NCBI RefSeq assembly: GCF_001886715.1 | Contig: NZ_CP018082.1 | Coordinates: 372,001 to 436,000, forward strand | Direction of reading: 5' to 3' | Length of the DNA: 64,000 nucleotides | DNA from: Nocardia mangyaensis | GTDB taxonomy: Bacteria > Actinomycetota > Actinomycetes > Mycobacteriales > Mycobacteriaceae | Part shown: piece by piece, positions 16,134-25,092 of the stretch | Layout of the letters: the number at the start of each line of letters is the position of its first letter | Position numbering within the stretch: position 1 is the first letter of the stretch | Translations under genes and position numbers: made by a program | The notes under the pieces: generated by a model | Database searches by the model: none | What the model saw: only the letters and a program-made list of their open reading frames with translations | Told to the model about the DNA's origin: nothing

Positions 16134-17306
16134 ATGCATCGTTGCGAGGTGTTGTATCTCATGCCCGTCCTGTCGGCCGCCGACGAGTCGGTGCTGGCTG
16201 AGGTCGATCTGATGCGCGAAGCGCTGTCGTACGAGCTGCAGGGCGTGCCCGCGGTCTGAGCGGGCGGACTGCAGAGGTTTTTGACCGCCGATGCGGTGTC
16301 GGCGCGAACTGGATCGAAGGATTCAGGGTCTCGACGGTCGATGTGCAAGACCTGATCGCGGGTGAACGGGATATCGACGTTTCGGAGGAGAATCGGGCGG
16401 AGACGTCCGCGTTCGCGCGGATGATGACCTACATCCAGACGTTGCACGATGTTGACGACTTCGCCTACAGCGCGGGTTTTCTCAATGCACTGCACTGGAT
16501 GTTGCAAGGGCATCGGCACACGATGCGCAAGCCGGCTGGGCAGTGGCGGCACGGACCGGTCTACGTGACCAGTGCCCGCAATCCGCAGATCGCTGCGTAC
16601 ACCGCGCCGCCCGTCGAGCAGGTTCCCGCGCTCATGGCAGAGCTGGTCGACTGGCTCAACGAGCCTTCGTCGTCCCATCCTTTGGTGCGTGCAGCGATGG
16701 CGCATTTGCACCTGGCCTCCATCCACCCATGGGCTGATGGCAATGGGCGGATGTCGCGGTCGCTGCAAACGCTGATGATTGCGCGAGAGGGTGTGCTCGC
16801 ACCGGAGTTCTCATCGATCGAGGCATGGTTGGGTGAGCCTGGGAACACTCGGGAGTACTACCAAGTTCTGAATCGCCGGGGTAGCGAATTCCGACCAGAC
16901 CAGGATGTCGGTGAATGGCTCCGGTTCAATCTGACCGCGTATCACCAGCAGGCGCAGGCCGTTCGGATCCGAGTCGAAAGTTCACGCCGCGTGTGGGATG
17001 CGGCGTCGGACTACCTGCGCGATACCGGTTCTGAGGAACGGATCGTTTCCGCGCTGCACGACGTGGCGATGGCAGGCCGTGTTCGTCGCACGCGCTATGA
17101 GTCGCACGCGCTATGAACAGGCAGAGGGACTGAGCACCCAACAAGCACAGCGTGACCTTCGCGAACTGGTGCAACGGGGTGTGTTGTCGCCGGTCGGTCG
17201 TACCAGGGCTCGGTATTACGTCGCTGGTGAGCGTTTTCCCGAAGCGATGCTCGAGATCGCGCGGACTCCCACCGCGTTGGTCGACCCTTACCAGGACCGC
17301 GGCTGA
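16134..17306 (+). pseudogene. Fic-family AMP-transferase gene, inactivated by several lesions
   Basis: Three pieces of one Fic gene lie in different frames. (1) 16134-16259: N-terminal start ending ELQGVPAV and a TGA at 16257-16259. The same frame continues with LTADAVSA. (2) After an apparent two-base insertion in GCGCG near 16306-16310, the frame continues NWIEGFRVSTVDVQDL and includes the Fic motif HPWADGNGRMSR (16725-16760). (3) A perfect 16-bp tandem duplication at 17085-17116 shifts the frame and brings a stop. Deleting one copy restores RRTRYEQAEGLSTQQAQRDL and the C-terminal winged-helix region up to 17306. Fic proteins attach AMP to target hydroxyls. The exact original start is unclear. 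Confidence 0.85.
17085..17116 (+). repeat. perfect 16-bp tandem duplication inside the Fic gene
   Basis: GTCGCACGCGCTATGA occurs at 17085-17100 and again at 17101-17116. Sixteen is not a multiple of three, so the duplication alone shifts the frame. The identity of the copies suggests a recent event. Confidence 0.95.
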
Positions 17307-17307
17307 T

Positions 17308-17784
17308 TCAGTCGACCTCGATCGGCAACCCCGCGGTGATGCGGACCAGTTCGCGGAAGTTGGTGCGGAACACCGTGTTCGGGTGACCGCCCGCGGCCCA
17401 GACTTCGCGGTGGTCGGCGAGGGCGGTGTCGACCCAGGTGGGGAGGTTGGTGGGGTGGCCAACGGGGGCCGTGCCGTCGATGGGTTGGCCGGTGATGCGT
17501 TCGATCAGGGCGGTGGGGGCGGGGGTGAGGGTGCCTTCGAGGCGGTTGCCGGTGCGGGCGAGGTCGACGCGGTGGTGGCAGGCGACCAGGAGCAGGACGG
17601 GGTCGTCGTCGAGGAGGAAGACCTGGGAGGTGATGATCGCGGTCGGGTGGATGCCCAGGGCGCGGGCGGCGTCGGCCGCGGTGGCGGTGGGTGTTTCGGG
17701 CGAGACGAGGACGCCGTGATGCCCGCGGGCGATGAGCGTGTCGGCGACGCGGCATGCGACCGCCGGTAAAGACGACCTGCGCAT
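17308..17784 (-). CDS. YbaK/EbsC-type aminoacyl-tRNA deacylase
   Basis: 158 residues. Pattern of the YbaK/ProX editing fold: AADAARALGIHPTAIITSQVF, LLLVACHHRVDLAR, an IERITGQPIDGTAPVGH segment (the conserved GxxxPxG loop) and a C-terminal WVDTAL...VWAAGGHPNTVF. Such proteins remove misattached amino acids from tRNA, classically Cys or Ala from tRNA-Pro. The position of the catalytic lysine seen in YbaK is not evident here, so activity is uncertain. The ATG at 17784 was chosen because TACTCT lies six bases upstream (leaderless pattern). It is convergent with the Fic pseudogene, one base apart. Confidence 0.82.
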   Translation of the reverse strand: MRRSSLPAVACRVADTLIARGHHGVLVSPETPTATAADAARALGIHPTAIITSQVFLLDDDPVLLLVACHHRVDLARTGNRLEGTLTPAPTALIERITGQPIDGTAPVGHPTNLPTWVDTALADHREVWAAGGHPNTVFRTNFRELVRITAGLPIEVD

Positions 17785-17924
17785 GAATCCAGAGTAGGTC
17801 GACAACGGCGAATATGGCGGGGGAGTACGTATTTCGGGTTGCCCAAGGTACGCCGGGCCGCGGTTCTTACTCGTGGGTCAGGGTGGGGAACCGGCGCGGA
17901 CCCGGCACCAGCGATAATCACCCC

Positions 17925-18746
17925 ATGACTGATTGGCAGGCTTTTACCGTCGAGATCGCCGACCACGTTGCTCAGGTCACCCTGATCGGGCCGGGTAAGG
18001 GCAATGCGATGGGACCCGATTTCTGGCGTGAGCTGCCGGAGATCTTCCGCGCGCTCGACGCCGATCCGCAGGTGCGGGCGGTGGTGCTCACCGGCTCCGG
18101 GAAGCACTTCTCGTTCGGGCTCGACCTGGCGGCGATGGGCGGTATGCTCGCGCCGGTGCTGGCCGACGACGCCAAGGCGGCGCCGCGCACCGAGTTCCTC
18201 AAGGTGATCCGCAGCATGCAGGACTCGGTGACCTCGGTGGCCGAGTGCGCCAAGCCGGTGATCGCGGCTGTGTCCGGCTGGTGCATCGGCGGTGGCCTCG
18301 ACCTGATCGCCGCCGCCGACATCCGGCTGGCCAGCGCCGACGCCAAGTTCAGCCTCCGGGAGGCGAAGGTGGCCATCGTGGCCGACATCGGTTCGCTGCA
18401 GCGCCTGCCGGGCATCATCGGCGAGGGCAACCTGCGCGAGCTGGCCTACACGGCCAAGGACATCGACGCCGTGCGCGCCGAGCGGATCGGCCTGGTCAAC
18501 GAGGTGTTCGACGATCAGGAGGCGGTGGTCGCGGCCGCGCACGCGATGGCGCGCGAGATCGCCGAGAACCCGCCGCTGGTGGTGCAGGGCATCAAGGACG
18601 TGCTCGAGCAGCGGACCAGCCCGGCGGTCGCCGAGGGGCTGCGCTACGTGTCGACCTGGAACGCGGCGTTCCTGCCGTCCAAGGACCTCACCGAGGCCAT
18701 CACGGCGGTGTTCCAGAAGCGCGCCCCGGAGTTCAAGGGCGAGTAA
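17925..18746 (+). CDS. crotonase-family enoyl-CoA hydratase/isomerase (dienoyl-CoA isomerase-like)
   Basis: 273 residues. The crotonase oxyanion loops are HFSFGLDLAAM and GWCIGGGLDLIAAADIRLA. Downstream REAKVAIVADIGSLQRLP keeps the Glu and Asp found at the active site of delta3,5-delta2,4-dienoyl-CoA isomerases rather than the two Glu of standard hydratases, so isomerase activity is the better guess. The ATG at 17925 follows GATAAT by six bases, a leaderless layout; the open frame extends further upstream but is not needed. It probably acts in breakdown of unsaturated fatty acids. It is followed by the MarR/efflux operon. Confidence 0.87.
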   Translation: MTDWQAFTVEIADHVAQVTLIGPGKGNAMGPDFWRELPEIFRALDADPQVRAVVLTGSGKHFSFGLDLAAMGGMLAPVLADDAKAAPRTEFLKVIRSMQDSVTSVAECAKPVIAAVSGWCIGGGLDLIAAADIRLASADAKFSLREAKVAIVADIGSLQRLPGIIGEGNLRELAYTAKDIDAVRAERIGLVNEVFDDQEAVVAAAHAMAREIAENPPLVVQGIKDVLEQRTSPAVAEGLRYVSTWNAAFLPSKDLTEAITAVFQKRAPEFKGE

Positions 18747-18787
18747 AAACGGTTCAAACGGTTGCCCCGGTGACCGTTCTGTCTACA

Positions 18788-18823
18788 TACTTGCATCACA
18801 CAACTAATTGTTTGATGCAAGTA
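18788..18823. promoter_or_regulatory. 36-bp symmetrical operator of the MarR/efflux operon
   Basis: TACTTGCATCA (18788-18798) is mirrored perfectly by TGATGCAAGTA (18813-18823). Inside, ACAA and TTGT continue the symmetry around a CTAA centre. It ends 10 bases before the MarR start codon, so the MarR protein most likely represses its own operon here. Confidence 0.85.
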
Positions 18824-18833
18824 AGGGTGAGGC

Positions 18834-19328
18834 ATGAGCGAGATCGAGCCGTCGATCGACACCATCGCGACCCAGCTCGTGCGGCTGCACCGCCTGCGTG
18901 ATCGCGCGCTGGCCCAGGTGAAGGACCGCTCCGGGATCGACCCGGCGGGCTTCGTCGTGCTGTTCCGGCTGGTGTGCGACGGGCCGATGCGCTCGGGCGC
19001 GTTGGCCGAGGCGGTGCACTCGGACGCGTCGACGGTCAGCAGGCAGGTCGCGCAACTGGTCGACCGGGGGCTGGTGGTGCGCACCGCCGATCCCGTCGAC
19101 GGGCGCGCGACCGTGCTCGAGGTGACCGAACGCGGCCGCGAGGTCGCCGCGCGCATCCGCGTGCGCAGGCAGGAGAGCGTCGCCATCGTCACCGAGCAGT
19201 GGTCGGCCGAGGACCGCGCGAGTTTCGCCGCGCTGTTGACGCGCTTCGTCACCGACTACGACCGCGCGCGCCCGCTGCTGAACGCGGTCCAACCCGCCCT
19301 GACTACCGGGACGGAGGACCATTCGTGA
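18834..19328 (+). CDS. MarR-family repressor of the adjoining efflux pump
   Basis: 164 residues with the MarR winged helix: GALAEAVHSDASTVSRQVAQLVDRGLV, followed by the wing (TADPVDGRATVLEVTERG) and a long C-terminal dimerisation helix. The ATG at 18834 has a weak purine-rich site (AAGGGTGAGG) close upstream. Its stop overlaps the start of the MFS gene as GTGA, so both are translated together. The dyad upstream suggests autoregulation and release by a ligand that is probably also a pump substrate; the ligand is unknown. Confidence 0.92.
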   Translation: MSEIEPSIDTIATQLVRLHRLRDRALAQVKDRSGIDPAGFVVLFRLVCDGPMRSGALAEAVHSDASTVSRQVAQLVDRGLVVRTADPVDGRATVLEVTERGREVAARIRVRRQESVAIVTEQWSAEDRASFAALLTRFVTDYDRARPLLNAVQPALTTGTEDHS

Positions 19329-21100
19329 CCACCACCGCGGCGCCGGTGCAATCACCCGCCGGCTTCACCCATCGCCAGATCCTGACCGTGCTGTCCGGGC
19401 TGATGCTCGGCATGCTGTTGGCCTCGCTCGATCAGACGATCGTGTCGACGTCGATTCGCACCATCGCCGACGACCTGGGCGGCTACTCGCTGCAAGCCTG
19501 GGCCACCACGGCCTACCTGATCACCGCGACGATCAGTACCCCGCTCTACGGCAAGCTCTCGGACATGTTCGGCCGCAAGCCGTTCTACCTCACCGCGATC
19601 GGGCTGTTCATCATCGGCTCGCTGCTGTGCACGCTGGCCGGGTCGATGTACCAATTGGCCGCGTTCCGGGCCTTTCAGGGGCTGGGCGCCGGTGGCCTGA
19701 TGTCGCTGTCGCTGGCCATCATGGGCGATATGGTCGGGCCCCGCGAACGGGCCCGCTACCAGGGCTATTTCCTCGCGACGTTCGGCATCTCGAGCGTGCT
19801 CGGGCCGGTGCTCGGCGGCCTGCTCGCCGGCCAGGACACCATTCTCGGCATCACCGGCTGGCGCTGGGTGTTCCTGGTGAACGTGCCGCTGGGCCTGCTG
19901 GCCCTGGTGGTGGTGACCCGGGTGCTGCACCTGCCGCGCACCCCGCACGCCACCCACCGCATCGACTTCGGCGGCGCGCTGGTGCTCGCGGTGGGTCTGG
20001 TGCCGCTGCTGATCGTGGCCGAACAGGGCCGCGAATGGGGTTGGAGCAGCACCGCTTCGGTGGCTTGCTATGTCATCGGCACACTGGGCGTCCTCGGGTT
20101 CGTGGCGGTGGAGAAGTACATGGGTGACGCCGCGCTGATCCCGCTGCGGATCTTCGGCAATGTCACCTTCGCCCTCGGTGTGGTGATCTCGTTCGTCGTC
20201 GGCGCCGCCATGTTCGGCGGCATGCTGCTGCTGCCGCAGTACCTGCAGGTGGTGCGGGGCGCCGGGCCGACCGAGGCGGGTCTGCAGATGCTGCCGATGG
20301 TGCTCGGGTTGATGATCGGCTCGATCGTGTCGGGTCGGCTGATCTCGAAAACCGGTCGCTACCGGGCCTTCCCGGTGATCGGCGCGACCATGCTGACCCT
20401 CGGCCTGTTCCTGCTGCACCTGCTCGACGCCGACAGCCCGCTGTGGCTGGCGATGATCTTCATGGCCTGCGCGGGCTTCGGCCTCGGCAACCTGATGCAG
20501 CCGCTGACGCTGGCCCTGCAGAACGCGCTGCCGCCCAAGGACATGGGTGTCTCGACCGCCTCGGCGACGTTCTTCCGGCAGATCGGCGGCACCCTCGGCG
20601 CCGCGGTCTTCCTGTCGATCCTGTTCTCGCTGCTCACCCCGAACATCACCGAGCAGTTGCAATCCTCGGCCAACGACCCCGCCTATCGGCAGGCCATCGT
20701 CCAGGGTGCGCAGAGCGCGAATCCGGCCGACGCCGCGCTGGCCAAGGGCCTGCTGGCCAACGACACGTCGGCGGCCGGGCAGGTACTGCAGGACAGCTCG
20801 ATCATCCAGCAGCTGAATCCAGAACTGGCCAAGCCGTTCCAGGTGGGTTTCGCCGACTCGATGTCGACGGTGTTCCTGGCCGCCGCCGGTGTCGCGCTGC
20901 TGGCGCTGCTGCTCGTGCTGTTCTGGAAGGAAGTGCCGCTGCGCACGACGGGTGGCATCGAGGCGGCCGGCGACGCCAAGGCCGCCGAGGGGGCCGGTGC
21001 GCTGGCCGAAACGATCGCGCAGTCGAGTGCGCCTGCCGCGGACCCGCACGACGGTGCGAAAGCAGGCCGTCGCACGAGGTCTGGGGCGCCTCCGGGCTGA
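19325..21100 (+). CDS. MFS drug/solute exporter, DHA2 family (14 transmembrane segments)
   Basis: 591 residues. DHA2 hallmarks: LLASLDQTIVSTSIRTI (motif D1), GKLSDMFGRKPFY (motif A), FRAFQGLGAGGLMSL (motif B) and GISSVLGPVLGGLL (motif C). The hydrophobic profile fits 14 helices, with a soluble loop of about 100 residues (TEQLQSSANDPAYRQ...) before the last helix, common in EmrB/LfrA-like pumps. A charged tail of about 50 residues is cytoplasmic. It probably exports toxic organic compounds by proton antiport. It is co-transcribed with and controlled by the upstream MarR protein. Confidence 0.95.
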   Translation: MTTTAAPVQSPAGFTHRQILTVLSGLMLGMLLASLDQTIVSTSIRTIADDLGGYSLQAWATTAYLITATISTPLYGKLSDMFGRKPFYLTAIGLFIIGSLLCTLAGSMYQLAAFRAFQGLGAGGLMSLSLAIMGDMVGPRERARYQGYFLATFGISSVLGPVLGGLLAGQDTILGITGWRWVFLVNVPLGLLALVVVTRVLHLPRTPHATHRIDFGGALVLAVGLVPLLIVAEQGREWGWSSTASVACYVIGTLGVLGFVAVEKYMGDAALIPLRIFGNVTFALGVVISFVVGAAMFGGMLLLPQYLQVVRGAGPTEAGLQMLPMVLGLMIGSIVSGRLISKTGRYRAFPVIGATMLTLGLFLLHLLDADSPLWLAMIFMACAGFGLGNLMQPLTLALQNALPPKDMGVSTASATFFRQIGGTLGAAVFLSILFSLLTPNITEQLQSSANDPAYRQAIVQGAQSANPADAALAKGLLANDTSAAGQVLQDSSIIQQLNPELAKPFQVGFADSMSTVFLAAAGVALLALLLVLFWKEVPLRTTGGIEAAGDAKAAEGAGALAETIAQSSAPAADPHDGAKAGRRTRSGAPPG

Positions 21101-21109
21101 TCGCCGGAT

Positions 21110-21140
21110 CGGCGGCGGGTGCGTCACGCGCCCGCCGCCG
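21110..21140 (+). terminator. strong GC hairpin after the MFS gene
   Basis: CGGCGGCGGG (21110-21119) pairs perfectly with CCCGCCGCCG (21131-21140), and GCG/CGC extends the stem inside across one mismatch. It starts nine bases after the stop. There is no T-run, as is common for actinobacterial terminators. Confidence 0.7.
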
Positions 21141-21279
21141 CTGACGTTCCCTGGTCGACGAGCCGACCGCTCGGTACGATCCCGGCTGCGGCACTGGTCC
21201 CCTCGCGCTCGGTCGGCAGTTCTCGAGCCTGGGGCCGGATTGTCGGGTTCGGAGTTGTCGTGAGTAGGGATTTGCCAGG

Positions 21280-24261
21280 ATGCTGAAGTTCGCCGTGCTC
21301 GGTGAGGTCCGCGCCTGGCGGGGCGAGGCCGAACTCGAGCTCGGGTCGCGACAGCAGCGGGCCGTACTGGCCGTACTGCTGTTGCGCGGCGGCCGGTCGG
21401 CGACGGTGGACGAACTCATCGACGGCGTCTGGGGCGAGAATCCCACCACCAGTGCCGTCGGGGCGTTGCGCAACCACATCCTGCAGCTGCGCCGGGTGCT
21501 CGAACCCGATCGCGCCCCGGGAGAGCCCGCCCGCGTGCTGGTCGGCCTCGGCGGCGGGTACGCGCTGCGCTTGCCCGCGGGCCGGGTCGACATCGAGCAG
21601 GTCGACGAGCTGCTCGACACCCTGCGCGCCGACCCGGAACCCGACCCCGACACCGCGCGCGGCATCCTCGACACGGCCCTGTCCCACTGGAACGGCACTC
21701 CGCTGGCCGGACTGCCCGGCCCCTTCGCCGAACACCGTCGCGCGCACCTCACCGACCGGCGGCTCGCGCTGCTCGAACAGCGCGGTGAACTCGACCTGCG
21801 TCGCGGGAACTACGGCCAGGTGATCGCCGAACTCACCGCGCTGTGCGCGCAACATCCACTGCGCGAACGTCCGCGCGGGCTGCTGATGACCGCGCTGAAT
21901 CACTCCGGCCGGCAGGCCGAGGCGCTCGCCGTCTACGCCGATACGCGGCGCGAACTCGTCGAACAGCTCGGCATCGAACCCGGCAGCGACCTCGTCGAAC
22001 TGCACCGTCGCATCCTGGCCGGGGAGCTCGCCGCGCCGCGCGAGGCCGTGGCGCCCGAGCGGCAGCGGGCGGTGCAGCGGGTGGCGCAGCTGCCCGCCGA
22101 TGTCGTCGACTTCACCGGCCGCGCGGAGGTGGTCGAGCTGATCGCGGACCGGCTCACCGCCGACGGGCCGGGGGTGCCGGTGTGCGCGATCGGTGGCATG
22201 GGCGGGATCGGTAAGAGCGCGCTGGCGGTGCACGTGGCGCATCGGGTGCGCGGGCGGTTTCCCGACGGGCAGCTGCATGTCGACCTGCACGGTTTCGCCG
22301 TCGACCGGGCAGGCGGTGGCGCCACCGCGCCCGACACGCTCGGTGACTTCTTGCGCGCGCTGGGTGTGCCGGAAGGTGAGCTGGCCGCGAGCGCCGCGGA
22401 ACGGGCGGCCCAGTTCCGCAGCCGCCTCGACGGCAAACGCGTGCTCGTCGTGCTCGACAACGCCCGCTCGGTGGACCAGATCACGCCACTGATTCCCGGC
22501 ACTTCCGGTTCGGCGGTCCTGGTGACCAGCCGTTCGGCGCTGCCCGAATTGCCGGGGACCACCGCGGTCCGGCTCGAGGTGCTCACCGAGGCCGAGGCGC
22601 GCAGGCTGCTGGCCGGGATCGCCGGGGCGGCCAGGATCGAGGCTGAACCCGAGGCCGTCGCCGCGGTGCTGGACGCCTGCGGTGGGCTGCCGCTGGCGGT
22701 GCGGATCGTGGGGGCCCGGTTGGCCGCGCGGCCGGCCTGGACCGTGCACAGCGTGGCCGAGCGATTACGCGACACCGCCGGGCGACTCAGTGTGCTGCGC
22801 ACCGGGGAACTGGCGGTGGCGGTGGCCTTCCGGATCAGCTACGACCAACTCGACGCCGCCCATGCCCGCGCGTTCCGGATGCTCGCGGTGCCCGAGGTCG
22901 ACGAGATCCGCACCGAGGGCGCGGCCGCGATGCTCGGCATCGACGCCGCGCGGGCCGAGCAGGTGTGCGAGGAACTCGTCGATCTGAATCTGCTCGAGAC
23001 CACCGCTCCCGGCCGCTACACCTATCACGATCTGCTGCGCCTGTTCGCCAGAGAGCTGCCGTCCACCGGCAGCGCCGACCCGCCGCTCACCGCGCTGCGC
23101 AGGCTGCTCGACTTCTATCTAGCGACCATGAAAAACGTTGTTGCCGTGTGTAATCCGGGTACCAGGCTACCTGAGCACCTGCGACCGACCATGTCGGCGG
23201 GATTGCGCTTCGCCGACGAGTACGCCGCGCAGGTCTGGCTGGCCGGGGAGCGGCACAACCTGGTCTCCCTCTATCGCCAGTGCGCGGAGGTCGGCGGGCC
23301 CGTACTCGCCCCAGCCGCCGATATCGCCTGGGCCACCGCAGAACTCATCGACGGCGGTGCGAACTGTCTCGAGGTGGCGCGAGCGCTGGAGGAACTGCTC
23401 GATGCCGCGCTGCGGACCGGTGACCGCTCGGTGGAGTGCCGGGTGCGGGTCGCGCTCGGTGCGCTGTTCGCGTATTCGCTGGGGGCCTTGCGCCAGGGGC
23501 GCGATCACCAGCGGATCGCGCTGTCGCTCGATCGCGGCACCATCAGCGATGCCAGGCTCACCGCCTTCGCCGCCCAACTGTTGGCGTCCTCGACCCGGTG
23601 CGGCTCCGAAACCGCTGCACCGCTTGCCCATTCGGCCAGGGCGATCCGGTTGGCGCGCCGAGTCGGTGACCGCGCGGTCGAATGCGCCTGTCTGGTGCAC
23701 GAGGCGAAGACGCTCTCGGACGCGGGTGACTTCGCGGCCGCGCGTGAACGGGCGGTTCTCGCCCAGCGGATGGCCGTCGAGCTGGGCAATCGTTCGCTCG
23801 AGGTGATGGCGACCCACGAACTCGGGGTCACCCTGGTCTATCAGGGGCGCACGGCCGAGGGGGTGCGGGTCTGCGAGGGCGCGGTGGCGCTGGGCCGGGT
23901 CGGCGGGAACGAGCTGCGCCTGGGCTGGGCGCTGTCGAGGCTGGCGCACGTACTGCTGATGGCGGGGCGCGCGCGGGACGCCGAACCCGTCGTCCACGAG
24001 GCGATCCAGGTACTCACCCGAGCCATCGGCCCGCTCATCAGGGCCAGGGTGATGGTGCTGCAGGGGTTGATCGAGAGCGCGCAGGGCAAGGCCCAGCAGG
24101 CCGAGGACTGTTTCGGCGCGGCGGCGCAGGCTTTCGAGTCGATGCAGGACCCGCACCTGACCCACGAGCGACTCGACGCCGAACTCGAAGCGCCGATCAT
24201 GGTGCTGCTGCACGACCATCTTGCGGCACTGCGCGCGCGGCGCGTCATCGCGGCGTCATAG
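21280..24261 (+). CDS. AfsR/SARP-type transcriptional regulator (HTH-BTAD-NB-ARC-TPR)
   Basis: 993 residues. Order: OmpR-like winged helix (about 1-95; LRNHILQLRRVLE is the recognition region), bacterial transcriptional activation domain (about 97-245), NB-ARC ATPase with Walker A GGMGGIGKSA near 306, Walker B RVLVVLDNA, and GLPLAVRI (GxP motif). A long helical TPR region fills about 680-990. This is the layout of AfsR/DnrI-type activators that often control secondary metabolism. No biosynthetic cluster adjoins directly; the Pls-like synthetase is about 10 kb away on the other strand. Translation starts at ATG 21280. Confidence 0.93.
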   Translation: MLKFAVLGEVRAWRGEAELELGSRQQRAVLAVLLLRGGRSATVDELIDGVWGENPTTSAVGALRNHILQLRRVLEPDRAPGEPARVLVGLGGGYALRLPAGRVDIEQVDELLDTLRADPEPDPDTARGILDTALSHWNGTPLAGLPGPFAEHRRAHLTDRRLALLEQRGELDLRRGNYGQVIAELTALCAQHPLRERPRGLLMTALNHSGRQAEALAVYADTRRELVEQLGIEPGSDLVELHRRILAGELAAPREAVAPERQRAVQRVAQLPADVVDFTGRAEVVELIADRLTADGPGVPVCAIGGMGGIGKSALAVHVAHRVRGRFPDGQLHVDLHGFAVDRAGGGATAPDTLGDFLRALGVPEGELAASAAERAAQFRSRLDGKRVLVVLDNARSVDQITPLIPGTSGSAVLVTSRSALPELPGTTAVRLEVLTEAEARRLLAGIAGAARIEAEPEAVAAVLDACGGLPLAVRIVGARLAARPAWTVHSVAERLRDTAGRLSVLRTGELAVAVAFRISYDQLDAAHARAFRMLAVPEVDEIRTEGAAAMLGIDAARAEQVCEELVDLNLLETTAPGRYTYHDLLRLFARELPSTGSADPPLTALRRLLDFYLATMKNVVAVCNPGTRLPEHLRPTMSAGLRFADEYAAQVWLAGERHNLVSLYRQCAEVGGPVLAPAADIAWATAELIDGGANCLEVARALEELLDAALRTGDRSVECRVRVALGALFAYSLGALRQGRDHQRIALSLDRGTISDARLTAFAAQLLASSTRCGSETAAPLAHSARAIRLARRVGDRAVECACLVHEAKTLSDAGDFAAARERAVLAQRMAVELGNRSLEVMATHELGVTLVYQGRTAEGVRVCEGAVALGRVGGNELRLGWALSRLAHVLLMAGRARDAEPVVHEAIQVLTRAIGPLIRARVMVLQGLIESAQGKAQQAEDCFGAAAQAFESMQDPHLTHERLDAELEAPIMVLLHDHLAALRARRVIAAS

Positions 24262-24386
24262 CGAGATCATCGCGCGGGTCCGCGGGTAGCGGTGCGGTAG
24301 CGAACAGTGTTGTTCGCGCGATAGATTGGGTTGTGTACCCGGACCCGCGTCGTCGCCGGGGGGTCGGCGGCACTGCCGGGTAACGA

Positions 24387-24422
24387 AAACGGGAAGTCCG
24401 AAAGCTCTCGGACTTCCCGTTT
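24387..24422. terminator. bidirectional terminator between the SARP gene and ppa
   Basis: AAACGGGAAGTCCGA (24387-24401) pairs without mismatch with TCGGACTTCCCGTTT (24408-24422), giving a 15-bp stem and six-base loop. It is flanked by A-rich sequence on the left and T on the right, so it is a good intrinsic terminator for both convergent genes. Confidence 0.92.
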
Positions 24423-24438
24423 CTCGTGGGTGGTCGGC

Positions 24439-24927
24439 TCAGTGGCCGGATTCCTTCAGCCGGGTGAAGGACTCGTCGATGATCTTCTCGGCCTCGGCGC
24501 GGTTGAGCCACTCCGAACCCTGCACGAACTTGCCGGGCTCGAGATCCTTGTAGCGCTCGAAGAAGTGCTTGATCGCCGACAGTTCGAACTCCGAGACATC
24601 GCCCAGGTCCTGGATGTGGTCCCAGCGCGGGTCGCCCGCGGGCACGCACAGCACCTTGTCGTCGCCGCCTGCCTCGTCGGTCATCCGGTACACGCCGACC
24701 GGACGGGCCTCGACGATCACACCGGGGAACACCGATTCGGGCAGCAGCACCAGCGCGTCCAGCGGATCGCCGTCCTCGCCGAGAGTGTTCTCGATGAAGC
24801 CGTAGTCGGCCGGGTAGCCCATGGAGGTGTACAGGTACCGGTCGAGCTTGACCCGGCCGCTCTCGTGATCGACCTCGTACTTGTTCCGAGAACCCTTGGG
24901 AATCTCGATGGTGACGTCGAACTCCAC
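24439..24927 (-). CDS. ppa: inorganic pyrophosphatase (family I)
   Basis: 162 residues, the standard length of the bacterial family I enzyme, which hydrolyses pyrophosphate to phosphate and drives biosynthetic reactions. Landmarks: [40 protein letters not shown] (the DxDPxD metal site), and [12 protein letters not shown]. The start is GTG at 24927, behind AAGGAG five bases upstream. It is divergent from dacB, the same arrangement as ppa/Rv3627c in M. tuberculosis. Confidence 0.97.
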   Translation of the reverse strand: MEFDVTIEIPKGSRNKYEVDHESGRVKLDRYLYTSMGYPADYGFIENTLGEDGDPLDALVLLPESVFPGVIVEARPVGVYRMTDEAGGDDKVLCVPAGDPRWDHIQDLGDVSEFELSAIKHFFERYKDLEPGKFVQGSEWLNRAEAEKIIDESFTRLKESGH

Positions 24928-25092
24928 GCCATCTCCTTGCTCGTTCGATGCTTGTCGTAGCCGAATCGCCAGATCGTTCTGGGGAACCGTTGCGCAACGA
25001 GGATAGTGTGGTGTGCTGGAACACCGGTGCGGCAGGCGGCCCAGCGCGCAGTCGAAGCGTGTCGGACGGCGCCCTAGGGAGAGACGACGGTC

